8,114 bases of DNA, taken from the NCBI GenBank assembly GCA_031281985.1, contig JAITEO010000324.1:1-8114 (forward strand), written 5' to 3'. The stretch is from Zoogloeaceae bacterium (GTDB taxonomy: Bacteria > Pseudomonadota > Gammaproteobacteria > Burkholderiales > Rhodocyclaceae). The notes under the pieces were generated by a model. That model searched no databases. It was given only the letters and a program-made list of their open reading frames with translations, and was not told the DNA's origin. Position numbers and translations under genes: made by a program. Below are positions 1 through 7,194 of the stretch, piece by piece (the first letter of the stretch is position 1; every line of letters starts with the position of its first letter).

Positions 1-1369
<1,369 letters not shown>

Positions 1370-1371
1370 CT

Positions 1372-1400
1372 GTGACCAGAAACAACAATTGCGATAGAAT
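1372..1400 (+). promoter_or_regulatory. Candidate sigma70 promoter for the cytochrome c4 gene
   Basis: GTGACC (1372-1377, 4 of 6 to TTGACA) and TAGAAT (1395-1400, 5 of 6 to TATAAT) are separated by 17 bases. A start near 1407 would give a leader of about 74 bases before the ATG at 1481. The -35 lies directly against the divergent engB start codon, so expression of the two genes may interfere. This is a by-eye consensus match; no equally good engB promoter was found on the other strand. Confidence 0.4.
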
Positions 1401-1428
1401 AACAGGTTTGTAGGTATCAACGACCGGA

Positions 1429-1452
1429 CGAAGGTCTCCTCGGGACCTTTCG
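1429..1452 (+). promoter_or_regulatory. Leader hairpin upstream of the cytochrome c4 gene
   Basis: AAGGTC (1431-1436) pairs with GACCTT (1444-1449) around a 7-base loop. The stem extends by two more G-C pairs (1429-1430 with 1451-1452) if T1450 bulges out. The hairpin sits within the predicted 5' leader, 28 bases before the start codon, and has no following T-run, so it is not a usual terminator. Its loop side contains CTCCT, complementary to the AGGAG of the ribosome binding site downstream. A role in mRNA stability or translation control is inference only. Confidence 0.35.
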
Positions 1453-1466
1453 CCTCATATTTGTAC

Positions 1467-1473
1467 AAAGGAG
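1467..1473 (+). promoter_or_regulatory. Strong ribosome binding site of the cytochrome c4 gene
   Basis: AAAGGAG lies 7 bases before the ATG at 1481 and decides the start. It is followed at once by TCTCCTC, which is itself complementary to GGAG, so the site can fold on itself or pair with the identical segment further upstream. Confidence 0.7.
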
Positions 1474-1480
1474 TCTCCTC

Positions 1481-2110
1481 ATGATGCGCACAATGGCGCT
1501 GGCGCTTGTCGCTGCCGGCTTTGGTTTGAATGTCGCGGCGCAGGAAGCCGCCCCCCCGCCCGCCGATCCCAATGCGGCTCCAGCGACGGTTAAAGACGTT
1601 TGCACACAATGTCATGGCGAAACCGGCGTCAGTACCGATCCCGCCAAATACCCGCATCTGTCCGGCCAGGTTCCCGATTACATCATCAAACAATTGCGCG
1701 AATTCAAGGGAGGCGCGCGCAACGACCCGGTAATGACGGCCATGGCCTACACCGTTGGCACGGATGAAGACGCGCGCGCCATCGCGGATTGGTACGCCAA
1801 ACAGAGCGTGACGCCTTCCGCCGCCACGAAGCCGGACCTGATCGAGCGCGGCAAGAAGCTCTGGCGCGCCGGGGATGCCGCCAAGGCCATTCCCGCGTGC
1901 GCGGGCTGTCACGGCGCGTCCGGCCAGGGCTTGCCCGCCCAGTATCCCCGTCTTTCCGGGCAACTTCCCACTTATCTCGCCCTGCAACTGCAACGCTTTC
2001 GCAACGGCGAGCGCGCCAACGACCCGGAAGGCATGATGCGCGCCATCGCCGAACGGCTCACCGACAACGACATCCAGTCCGTCTCCGAATACGCCAGCGG
2101 CCTGCGCTGA
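1481..2110 (+). CDS. Exported diheme cytochrome c, c4-like
   Basis: A periplasmic electron carrier of the cytochrome c4 type, which usually passes electrons from the bc1 complex or other donors to terminal oxidases or reductases. The 209-residue product begins with a signal peptide (basic MMRT, then a hydrophobic stretch), with likely cleavage after A20 in NVAA-QE. A Pro/Ala-rich linker (22-35) precedes two tandem cytochrome domains, each with one heme site: CTQCH (C41, C44, H45) and CAGCH (C140, C143, H144). Each heme motif is followed by a YP-LSGQ-P segment (57-65 and 155-163), the internal duplication typical of c4. Methionines in NDPVMTAMA (M85, M88) and in EGMMRAIA (M185, M186) are candidate axial ligands. 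The strong AAAGGAG site supports the first of two adjacent ATGs. The gene is divergent from engB-hemB, stands alone, and ends at a terminator hairpin. Class is secure; the exact electron partner is unknown. Confidence 0.93.
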   Translation: MMRTMALALVAAGFGLNVAAQEAAPPPADPNAAPATVKDVCTQCHGETGVSTDPAKYPHLSGQVPDYIIKQLREFKGGARNDPVMTAMAYTVGTDEDARAIADWYAKQSVTPSAATKPDLIERGKKLWRAGDAAKAIPACAGCHGASGQGLPAQYPRLSGQLPTYLALQLQRFRNGERANDPEGMMRAIAERLTDNDIQSVSEYASGLR

Positions 2111-2131
2111 ACGCCAGCGCAACTACTCCCG

Positions 2132-2160
2132 AAAAAACGCCAGGCTTTGCCTGGCGTTTT
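2132..2160. terminator. Bidirectional intrinsic terminator between cytochrome c4 and sppA genes
   Basis: A perfect 12-base-pair stem (2134-2145 with 2149-2160, core ACGCCAGGC/GCCTGGCGT) encloses a TTT loop. On the plus strand the stem ends in TTTT, serving the cytochrome gene that stops at 2110. On the minus strand the run of six A's at 2132-2137 reads as TTTTTT after the stem, serving sppA, which stops at 2224. This is the expected arrangement for two convergent genes. Confidence 0.88.
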
Positions 2161-2177
2161 CATTGGGGGATTCGTGC

Positions 2178-2212
2178 GCGGCAAAAAGCTGGTTTTTACT
2201 TTTTTTTGCCGC
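2178..2212. repeat. Second inverted repeat in the convergent gap
   Basis: GCGGCAAAAA (2178-2187) is a perfect 10-base inverted repeat of TTTTTGCCGC (2203-2212), with a 15-base spacer. It lies between the sppA stop codon and the main terminator hairpin. In neither direction is it followed by a clean T-run outside the stem, so it is a poorer terminator than its neighbour. It might protect the sppA mRNA 3' end or act as a backup. No gene is apparent in 2111-2223. Confidence 0.5.
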
Positions 2213-2223
2213 CTCAAGCCTTA

Positions 2224-3201
2224 TTACTTCAGCTTCTCGTGCATCTGTTGCCTCAGCGACTGGCCGAAGCCGGTGGCGGCGTCCGCGCCCAGGCGTTTGG
2301 CGAAGCGTTCGGCGAAGTTTTCCTTGATCGAGAAATCGACGATTTTTTCCGCCTTGATCACTTCGCGCGCCACGCTGTCGGTCGTGCCCAGCGCATCCGT
2401 CAGGCCGAGTTCCACACTTTTCGCGCCGCTCCAGACGAGGCCGGAAAACATTTCCGGCGTCTCTTTCAAGCGTTCGCCCCGTCCGGCGCGCACGGCCTGG
2501 ATGAATTGCTGGTGGATTTCAGCCAGCAGGGTTTCGACATACGCCTTGTCTTCCGGCTTCATGGGCGAGAAGGGATCGAGAAATCCCTTGCTTTCCCCAG
2601 CGGTCATCAGACGGCGTTCCACGCCCATTTTTTCCATCGCGCCGGTAAAGCCGAAGCTGTCGATCAGGACGCCAATGGAGCCGACCAGGCTGGATTGATG
2701 GACATAGATCCCGTCCGCCGCCGCCGCGACGAAGTACGCGCCGGAGGCGCAGATGTCCTCCACCACGGCATAGACGGGAATATCGGGATGCAGCGTCCTC
2801 TGGCGGCGAATCTCGTCATAGATCATCCCCGACTGCACCGGCGACCCACCGGGGCTGTTGATCCGCAGGATGATGCCCGCCGTATTCCGGTTTTCAAAGG
2901 CGGACTTGAGGGCGGAATTGATGCGTTCCGCCGTCACGTCGCCCTGCGCGTCGATGACGCCTTGCAGGTTGATGAGCGCCGTATGCCGGGCATCGCCCGC
3001 CGGTTCGTTGTCCGCCAGCCCGCCTGCCAGCGCGGCCAGCAGGATGAAAAAATAGGCGAGCGCGGCGAGCTTGAAAAAAATTCCCCAGCGCCGCTTGGCG
3101 CGCTGTTCCTTCAGCGTGGCAAGCACCAGGTTTTCCAGAACCTTGCGCTCCCAACCGGAATTGGGATTGTTGGGATTATCGGGGGTATTGGCGGTGTTCA
3201 T
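2224..3201 (-). CDS. sppA: Signal peptide peptidase SppA-type, S49 serine peptidase (short form)
   Basis: A membrane-anchored serine peptidase that cleaves leftover signal peptides and other membrane-inserted fragments, with its catalytic domain expected in the periplasm. The 325-residue product is of the short, single-domain class rather than the 67-kDa tandem form of E. coli. Seen: a polar N-terminus rich in Asn and Pro (1-16), a basic stretch (31-38), one transmembrane segment (about 41-61), then the S49 domain. The latter has RINSPGGS (113-120), the nucleophile region CASGAYF with S153, GSIGVLIDSFGF (174-185), and the GESKG segment whose K205 is the likely general base. The ATG at 3201 is preceded by GGAA at workable spacing. 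An in-frame ATG at 3225 would add 8 residues and has no visible ribosome site. The gene lies downstream of the HAD phosphatase across a 92-base gap that holds its own candidate promoter. Family is secure; the start is moderately sure. Confidence 0.93.
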   Translation of the reverse strand: MNTANTPDNPNNPNSGWERKVLENLVLATLKEQRAKRRWGIFFKLAALAYFFILLAALAGGLADNEPAGDARHTALINLQGVIDAQGDVTAERINSALKSAFENRNTAGIILRINSPGGSPVQSGMIYDEIRRQRTLHPDIPVYAVVEDICASGAYFVAAAADGIYVHQSSLVGSIGVLIDSFGFTGAMEKMGVERRLMTAGESKGFLDPFSPMKPEDKAYVETLLAEIHQQFIQAVRAGRGERLKETPEMFSGLVWSGAKSVELGLTDALGTTDSVAREVIKAEKIVDFSIKENFAERFAKRLGADAATGFGQSLRQQMHEKLK

Positions 3202-3258
3202 CGTATCGTTTTCCGTGGAAGGCATGAAAAAGCGGTTCGGCACAGGAACCGTGCGTAC

Positions 3259-3287
3259 AGCATACCCGCAAGTCAGGCCACTGTCGA
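3259..3287 (-). promoter_or_regulatory. Candidate sigma70 promoter for sppA
   Basis: Read on the minus strand, TCGACA (3282-3287, 5 of 6 to TTGACA) and TATGCT (3259-3264, 4 of 6 to TATAAT) are spaced by exactly 17 bases. Transcription would start near 3252, about 50 bases before the ATG at 3201. The site lies in the gap after the phosphatase stop, so sppA could be transcribed both from here and by read-through. Confidence 0.4.
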
Positions 3288-3293
3288 TTTCGT

Positions 3294-3947
3294 TCAGGCG
3301 TTCGTTTCCAGCCAGGCGTCCAGCTCCGCCACGCTGTCGACGCAAGCCAGCGGCGAAGCGGCGTGCAGAACGGATGCGGTGTGCGCGCCGTAACAAACCC
3401 CCACGGCGGCAACGTTGGCATTCCTTGCCATTTCCAGATCATGCGTGGTATCGCCAATCATCAAGGTGCGTTCCGGCAGAACGTCCCGTTCCTGCATGAG
3501 TTCCAGCAACATTTGCGGATGCGGCTTGGAGGGACACTGATCGGCGCAGCGCAGGGCGTGGAAACGGGCGCGCAGATGGAAATTGTCCAGCGCTGCGTCC
3601 AGTCCCCGGCGGCTCTTGCCGGTGGCGACCGCCAACTGGAAGCCGCGTTCGGCAAGCCGCGCGAGCAGGCTTTCCACGCCCGGAAACAATACCAAATCGT
3701 GCTGATGGGCAAAGTAATGCCGCCGGTAACAGTCCGCCATTTCCGGATAACGCTCCGGCGGCAACTCCGGCGCGATGTAGCGCAGCGCCTCGTACAGACC
3801 CAGGCCAATGACATGCCGCGCCCGTTCTTCGGTTGGCGGCGTCAGTCCCAGATCGAGGCTGGCGGTGGAAATGGCATGCACAATGGCGGCGGCGGAATCC
3901 ATCAGGGTGCCGTCCCAGTCGAAAACGATGAGATCGAAATTTTTCAT
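3294..3947 (-). CDS. HAD-superfamily (subfamily IA) phosphatase, phosphoglycolate-phosphatase-like
   Basis: A cytosolic haloacid-dehalogenase-fold phosphatase of 217 residues, the usual size of Gph-like enzymes. Seen: motif I DWDGTLMDS (nucleophile D10, acid D12); a helical cap (about 18-85), as in subfamily IA; motif II VATGKS (T109); motif III K141 in SKPHP; and motif IV MIGDTTHDLEMA (D166, D170). All catalytic positions are intact. The relatives I know in betaproteobacteria are annotated as phosphoglycolate phosphatase or as unnamed HAD-IA hydrolases, and in several genomes they sit between rluC and sppA. Here sppA is downstream but the upstream neighbour is divergent pilB. Substrate cannot be read from sequence: phosphoglycolate, other small phosphosugars or nucleotides are possible. 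The ATG at 3947 is chosen because motif I starts within ten residues of it. No clear Shine-Dalgarno sequence precedes it, and the frame is open upstream to 4088. Confidence 0.88.
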   Translation of the reverse strand: MKNFDLIVFDWDGTLMDSAAAIVHAISTASLDLGLTPPTEERARHVIGLGLYEALRYIAPELPPERYPEMADCYRRHYFAHQHDLVLFPGVESLLARLAERGFQLAVATGKSRRGLDAALDNFHLRARFHALRCADQCPSKPHPQMLLELMQERDVLPERTLMIGDTTHDLEMARNANVAAVGVCYGAHTASVLHAASPLACVDSVAELDAWLETNA

Positions 3948-3997
3948 GGTGGCGTTCAAGCGCGGAAAAGGAGGGCGCGGGTTTTGCGCGGCCTTGC

Positions 3998-4003
3998 ATT
4001 GTA
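3998..4003 (-). promoter_or_regulatory. Candidate -10 element for the HAD phosphatase gene
   Basis: TACAAT on the minus strand (5 of 6 to TATAAT) would start transcription near 3991, about 44 bases before the ATG at 3947. I see no good -35 at the right distance, so this site is weak or needs an activator. Confidence 0.27.
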
Positions 4004-4042
4004 GCGAGGTTCGGAAGGGAAAACAGCGGACGATGCGCGCGC

Positions 4043-4064
4043 CCTGAACCCAGAACAGGTCAGG
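4043..4064. repeat. Small imperfect inverted repeat in the phosphatase-pilB gap
   Basis: CCTGAACC (4043-4050) pairs with GGTCAGG (4058-4064), with one bulged A and a 7-base loop. No T-run follows on either strand, so it is not an intrinsic terminator. It lies between the two divergent transcription units and upstream of the candidate -10 of the phosphatase gene. It could be an operator or chance. Confidence 0.25.
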
Positions 4065-4086
4065 AACGGATGCAATGCTCGTACCC

Positions 4087-4117
4087 AAAAAGAAAAAGAA
4101 AAAGAAAACAAGAAAAA
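4087..4117 (+). repeat. A-rich purine tract with three tandem AAAAAG units
   Basis: Three exact AAAAAG copies (4087-4104) are followed by a degenerate A-rich continuation to 4117. The strand is almost purely A and G for 31 bases (one C), in sharp contrast with the G+C-rich surroundings. It lies 82-113 bases upstream of the chosen pilB start. It may bend DNA or help RNA polymerase bind. Apart from this tract, the inverted repeat at 4043-4064 and the two candidate promoter sites, the 252-base gap 3948-4199 holds nothing I can identify. Confidence 0.55.
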
Positions 4118-4140
4118 TACGCTAAAACAGCGACTTTTAC

Positions 4141-4169
4141 TTTACAAAGCTTTCATGACGTTGCATCAT
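4141..4169 (+). promoter_or_regulatory. Candidate sigma70 promoter for pilBCD
   Basis: TTTACA (4141-4146, 5 of 6 to TTGACA) and CATCAT (4164-4169, 4 of 6 to TATAAT) are 17 bases apart, with the A-rich tract upstream. The predicted start near 4176 would exclude the in-frame ATG at 4155 and so favours the pilB start at 4200. I found no convincing sigma54 (GG-N10-GC) element. Tentative. Confidence 0.3.
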
Positions 4170-4199
4170 CAACAACCATTTCCACGGACGACTTTTGTT

Positions 4200-5933
4200 A
4201 TGGCCGAATCTGCTGCAACATCGAGCCTGGGCGGACTGGCGCTGGCGCTGGTGCGAAGCAACCTGATCAAGGAGAGTGATGCGGCGCGTCTTTTGGCGCA
4301 ATCTTCCGCCAGCAAGACATCCTTTGCGGAAACGCTGGTCAGCGCCCAGATCATTTCCGCTTCCGAACTGGCCAAGCTGGCTTCCGACACCTTCAGCGTT
4401 CCCCTGTTCGATCTCGATGCCTACGACGAAGGGCAGGCGCCGCAGGCCATTGACAAGGGACTGGCGCAACAGCATGCCATCATTCCCCTGTGCCAGCGCG
4501 GAAACCGCCTGATCGTCGCTACCGCCGACCCCGCCGACCGGCGCGGGTTGGACGCCATCCGCTTCCAGAGCGGCATGACGCTGGATACCGTGGTGGTGGA
4601 AGTCGACAAGCTGGTGGGTCTGGTCGACAAGCTCTCGGAAGACGCCAAGAGCATGTTGAGCCGCTCGGATTCCGGCGAGATGGAAGGCGACGATCTGGAT
4701 TCGGCGCTGGCGGGCGAGGAACTCGAGGAACGCAGCGACGTCGTTTCCCTGGATGCCGATGTCGAGGACGCGCCCATCGTCCGTTTCCTGCAGAAGATCT
4801 TGCTGGACGCCATCAGCGAAGGCGCTTCCGACATCCACTTCGAGCCATACGAAAAATTCTACCGCATCCGCTTCCGAGTGGATGGCGCGCTGAAGGAAGT
4901 CACCAACCCCCCCCTGAACATCAAGGAAAAACTGGCCTCGCGTATAAAGGTCATTTCCCGGCTGGACATTTCGGAAAAACGTCTGCCGCAGGATGGCCGC
5001 ACCAAGCTGGCGGTGACCAAGACCCGCATCATCGATTTCCGGGTCAGCACCCTGCCCACCCTGTACGGGGAAAAAATCGTCATGCGGATTCTCGATTCCA
5101 GCACCACGACCATGGGCATCGAAGTCCTGGGCTACACCGAGGAACAGAAGAACACCCTGACGGACGCCATCCTCCGTCCCTACGGCAAGGTGTTGACCAC
5201 CGGCCCCACGGGTTCCGGCAAAACGGTGTCGCTGTACTCCTGCCTCAACATTCTCAACAGCCCCGGCACCAATATCTCCACGGTGGAAGACCCGGCGGAA
5301 ATCAACCTGCCGGGCGTCAATCAGGTCAATGTCGACGAAAAAACCGGACTGACCTTTGCCAGCGCCCTGCGCTCCTTTCTGCGGCAAGACCCGGATGTCA
5401 TCATGGTGGGCGAAATCCGCGACCTGGAAACCGCCGAAATCGCCATTCGCGCCGCCCAGACCGGGCACATGGTGCTTTCCTCCCTGCACACCAACGACGC
5501 GCCGCAAACCGTGGTGCGGCTGGTGGACATGGGTATCCCCGTCTTCAATATCGCCTCCAGCATCCTGCTCATTTCGGCGCAGCGCCTGGTGCGTCGTCTG
5601 TGTCCCGACTGCAGGGAGCCGGTGGACATGCCGCGCGAGGCGCTGTTGAACGCGGGCTTCACGGAAAAGGACCTGGCGGAAAAATGGACCCTGTATGGCC
5701 CCAAGGGCTGCATGAAGTGCAAGGGCAAGGGGTACAAGGGGCGGATCGGCATCTACCAGGTCATGCCAATCTCGGATAAGATTCGCCATCTCATTCTGAA
5801 TCACGCTACCGTCATGGACATTGCCAAGCAGGCTTCGGCGGATGGCGTAAAAACCCTGCGTGAATCCGGCATCCTGAAAATCAAGCAGGGGGTGACATCG
5901 CTGGAAGAAGTCCTGAGTTCAACCAATATCTAG
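4200..5933 (+). CDS. pilB: Type IV pilus assembly ATPase PilB (GspE/PulE family)
   Basis: A cytoplasmic hexameric ATPase that powers pilin polymerisation at the inner membrane. The 577-residue product is close to known PilB proteins (about 560-570). Seen: an N-terminal MshEN/GspE-N-like domain (about 10-145), an acidic linker (155-190), the conserved ASDIHFEPYE segment (209-218) and RFRVDG (224-229), Walker A GPTGSGKT (335-342), Asp box DISEKRLPQDGR (256-267), Walker B region DPDVIMVGEIRD (397-408, catalytic E405), His box TGHMVLSSLHTND (421-433), and a zinc-type tetracysteine C468/C471 with C504/C507. This C-terminal metal site is typical of extension ATPases and argues against PilT, the retraction ATPase. 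The ATG at 4200 is preferred because MAESAATSSLGGLA matches family starts; an in-frame ATG at 4155 would add 15 residues. pilC follows after 19 bases. A type II secretion GspE is less likely given pilC and pilD next door. Confidence 0.96.
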   Translation: MAESAATSSLGGLALALVRSNLIKESDAARLLAQSSASKTSFAETLVSAQIISASELAKLASDTFSVPLFDLDAYDEGQAPQAIDKGLAQQHAIIPLCQRGNRLIVATADPADRRGLDAIRFQSGMTLDTVVVEVDKLVGLVDKLSEDAKSMLSRSDSGEMEGDDLDSALAGEELEERSDVVSLDADVEDAPIVRFLQKILLDAISEGASDIHFEPYEKFYRIRFRVDGALKEVTNPPLNIKEKLASRIKVISRLDISEKRLPQDGRTKLAVTKTRIIDFRVSTLPTLYGEKIVMRILDSSTTTMGIEVLGYTEEQKNTLTDAILRPYGKVLTTGPTGSGKTVSLYSCLNILNSPGTNISTVEDPAEINLPGVNQVNVDEKTGLTFASALRSFLRQDPDVIMVGEIRDLETAEIAIRAAQTGHMVLSSLHTNDAPQTVVRLVDMGIPVFNIASSILLISAQRLVRRLCPDCREPVDMPREALLNAGFTEKDLAEKWTLYGPKGCMKCKGKGYKGRIGIYQVMPISDKIRHLILNHATVMDIAKQASADGVKTLRESGILKIKQGVTSLEEVLSSTNI

Positions 5934-5938
5934 AGACC

Positions 5939-5946
5939 AAGGGGGA
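5939..5946 (+). promoter_or_regulatory. pilC ribosome binding site
   Basis: AAGGGGGA lies 6 bases before the ATG at 5953 and within the 19-base gap after the pilB stop, so no separate promoter is needed for pilC. Confidence 0.65.
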
Positions 5947-5952
5947 AGAAAT

Positions 5953-7194
5953 ATGGCCACGAGTGCAAGCATCCGTTCCAGTGCGAAACGCCCGGAAAGC
6001 AAGGATCGCGTTTTTGTCTGGGAAGGCAAGAACAAGGAAGGCAAACAGATGCGCGGCGAAATGCGCGCCGTGACGGAAACCGTCGTGCAGAACAACCTGC
6101 GTCGCCAGGGCATCCGGGTTTCCAAGATTACTCCGCAACGCTTCAAGCGGGGAAAATCCATCTCCGAGAAAGACCTTTCTCTCTTTACCCGGCAACTGGC
6201 CACCATGATGCGCGCCGGCGTGCCGCTGCTCCAGGCGTTCGACATCGTCGGGCGCAGCCACGGCAATCCTTCGGTCGGCAAATTGCTGCTGGACATCAAG
6301 GCGGACGTGGAAACCGGCAATTCGCTCTCCGGGGCTTTCGGCAAGTTTCCGCTCTATTTCGATCAGTTGTACTGCAACCTGGTCGCCGCTGGCGAACAGG
6401 CGGGTATCCTGGACAGCATCCTGGAGCGTCTGGCGAGCTACAAGGAAAAAATGCTCTCCATCAAGAGCAAGATCAAGTCCGCCCTGTTCTATCCCATCGC
6501 GGTGATTGCCGTGGCGGTCATCGTCACCACCATCATCATGATATTCGTCATTCCGGCGTTCAAGGGCATTTTCGAGAGCTTCGATCAGGAATTGCCGATG
6601 CCCACGCAAATCGTCATCGCCATATCGGACTTCGTCGTCGCCAACTGGTATTTCGTCCTGGGCATTCCCATTGCGGGGTTGTGGGCGTTCTTCTATACCT
6701 GGAAGCGATCGACCGCCATGCAGATCGTCATGGATCGCTACTTGTTGCGCCTGCCGCTTTTTGGCGAATTGATTCGCAAATCCGTGCTGGCGCGCTGGCA
6801 CCGCACCCTGGCCACCATGTTTGCCGCCGGCGTGCCGCTGGTCGAGTCGCTGGAATCCGTGGGCGCGGCATCCGGGAATTACGTCTACAAGATGGCCACG
6901 AACAATATCAAGAGCGATGTCAGCACCGGCGTGAGCCTGACCACCGCCGTGCAGAACACCAACATCTTCCCCAACATGGCCATCCAGATGATGGCCATCG
7001 GTGAAGAATCCGGCTCGCTGGACACCATGCTGGGCAAGGTGGCCGACTTCTACGAGGCGGAAGTCGATGACGCCGTGGCGGCGCTCTCCAGCCTGATGGA
7101 ACCCATCATCATGGTGGTGCTGGGCGTCCTCATCGGCGGCATGGTGGTGGCCATGTACCTGCCCATCTTCAAAATGGGCGCCATGGTTGGTTGA
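5953..7194 (+). CDS. pilC: Type IV pilus inner-membrane platform protein PilC (GspF family)
   Basis: The inner-membrane core protein that couples PilB to pilin insertion. The 413-residue product has normal family length. Seen: a soluble N-terminal region with FVWEGKNKEGKQMRGEM (21-37), a first T2SSF domain (about 76-199) with FTRQLATMMRAGVPLLQAF, and a second (about 279-401) with the matching segment LATMFAAGVPLVESL, revealing the internal duplication. Each domain carries a GE-aG/GEeSG-type motif (AAGEQAGILD 145-154; AIGEESGSLD 348-357). Predicted membrane segments lie at about 178-201, 228-249 and 385-405. A clear AAGGGGGA ribosome site (5939-5946) supports the ATG at 5953. The stop TGA overlaps the pilD ATG by one base, suggesting translational coupling. 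GspF of type II secretion is the only real alternative. Confidence 0.96.
   Translation: MATSASIRSSAKRPESKDRVFVWEGKNKEGKQMRGEMRAVTETVVQNNLRRQGIRVSKITPQRFKRGKSISEKDLSLFTRQLATMMRAGVPLLQAFDIVGRSHGNPSVGKLLLDIKADVETGNSLSGAFGKFPLYFDQLYCNLVAAGEQAGILDSILERLASYKEKMLSIKSKIKSALFYPIAVIAVAVIVTTIIMIFVIPAFKGIFESFDQELPMPTQIVIAISDFVVANWYFVLGIPIAGLWAFFYTWKRSTAMQIVMDRYLLRLPLFGELIRKSVLARWHRTLATMFAAGVPLVESLESVGAASGNYVYKMATNNIKSDVSTGVSLTTAVQNTNIFPNMAIQMMAIGEESGSLDTMLGKVADFYEAEVDDAVAALSSLMEPIIMVVLGVLIGGMVVAMYLPIFKMGAMVG

Noticed and set aside
1370..2122. A 250-residue N-terminal extension of EngB through the cytochrome c4 gene.
   Set aside because: EngB is normally about 200 residues. The extension is antisense to a gene with a signal peptide, two CxxCH motifs and a strong ribosome site.
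1789..3393. A 534-residue open frame on the plus strand overlapping the cytochrome gene and running opposite sppA.
   Set aside because: It crosses the terminator hairpin and the convergent gap, has no coherent domain, and is explained as a shadow of two well-supported genes.
3202..3396. Longer SppA start (up to 65 extra residues) reaching into the phosphatase gene.
   Set aside because: The extension is Arg-rich, overlaps the end of the phosphatase gene and the candidate sppA promoter, and lacks a ribosome site.
4137..5804. A 555-residue open frame on the minus strand, opposite pilB.
   Set aside because: It mirrors the codon bias of pilB (G/C-rich third positions keep the opposite frame free of stops), is rich in Gly, Arg, His and Gln, shows no domain I recognise, and lies opposite a gene with all expected motifs.
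4200..5933. PilT (retraction ATPase) as the identity of the ATPase gene.
   Set aside because: The length (577 versus about 345), the N-terminal domain and the C468/C471/C504/C507 cluster all fit PilB instead.
5881..6801. A 306-residue minus-strand frame opposite pilC.
   Set aside because: Arg/His/Gln-rich shadow of pilC with no recognisable motif.
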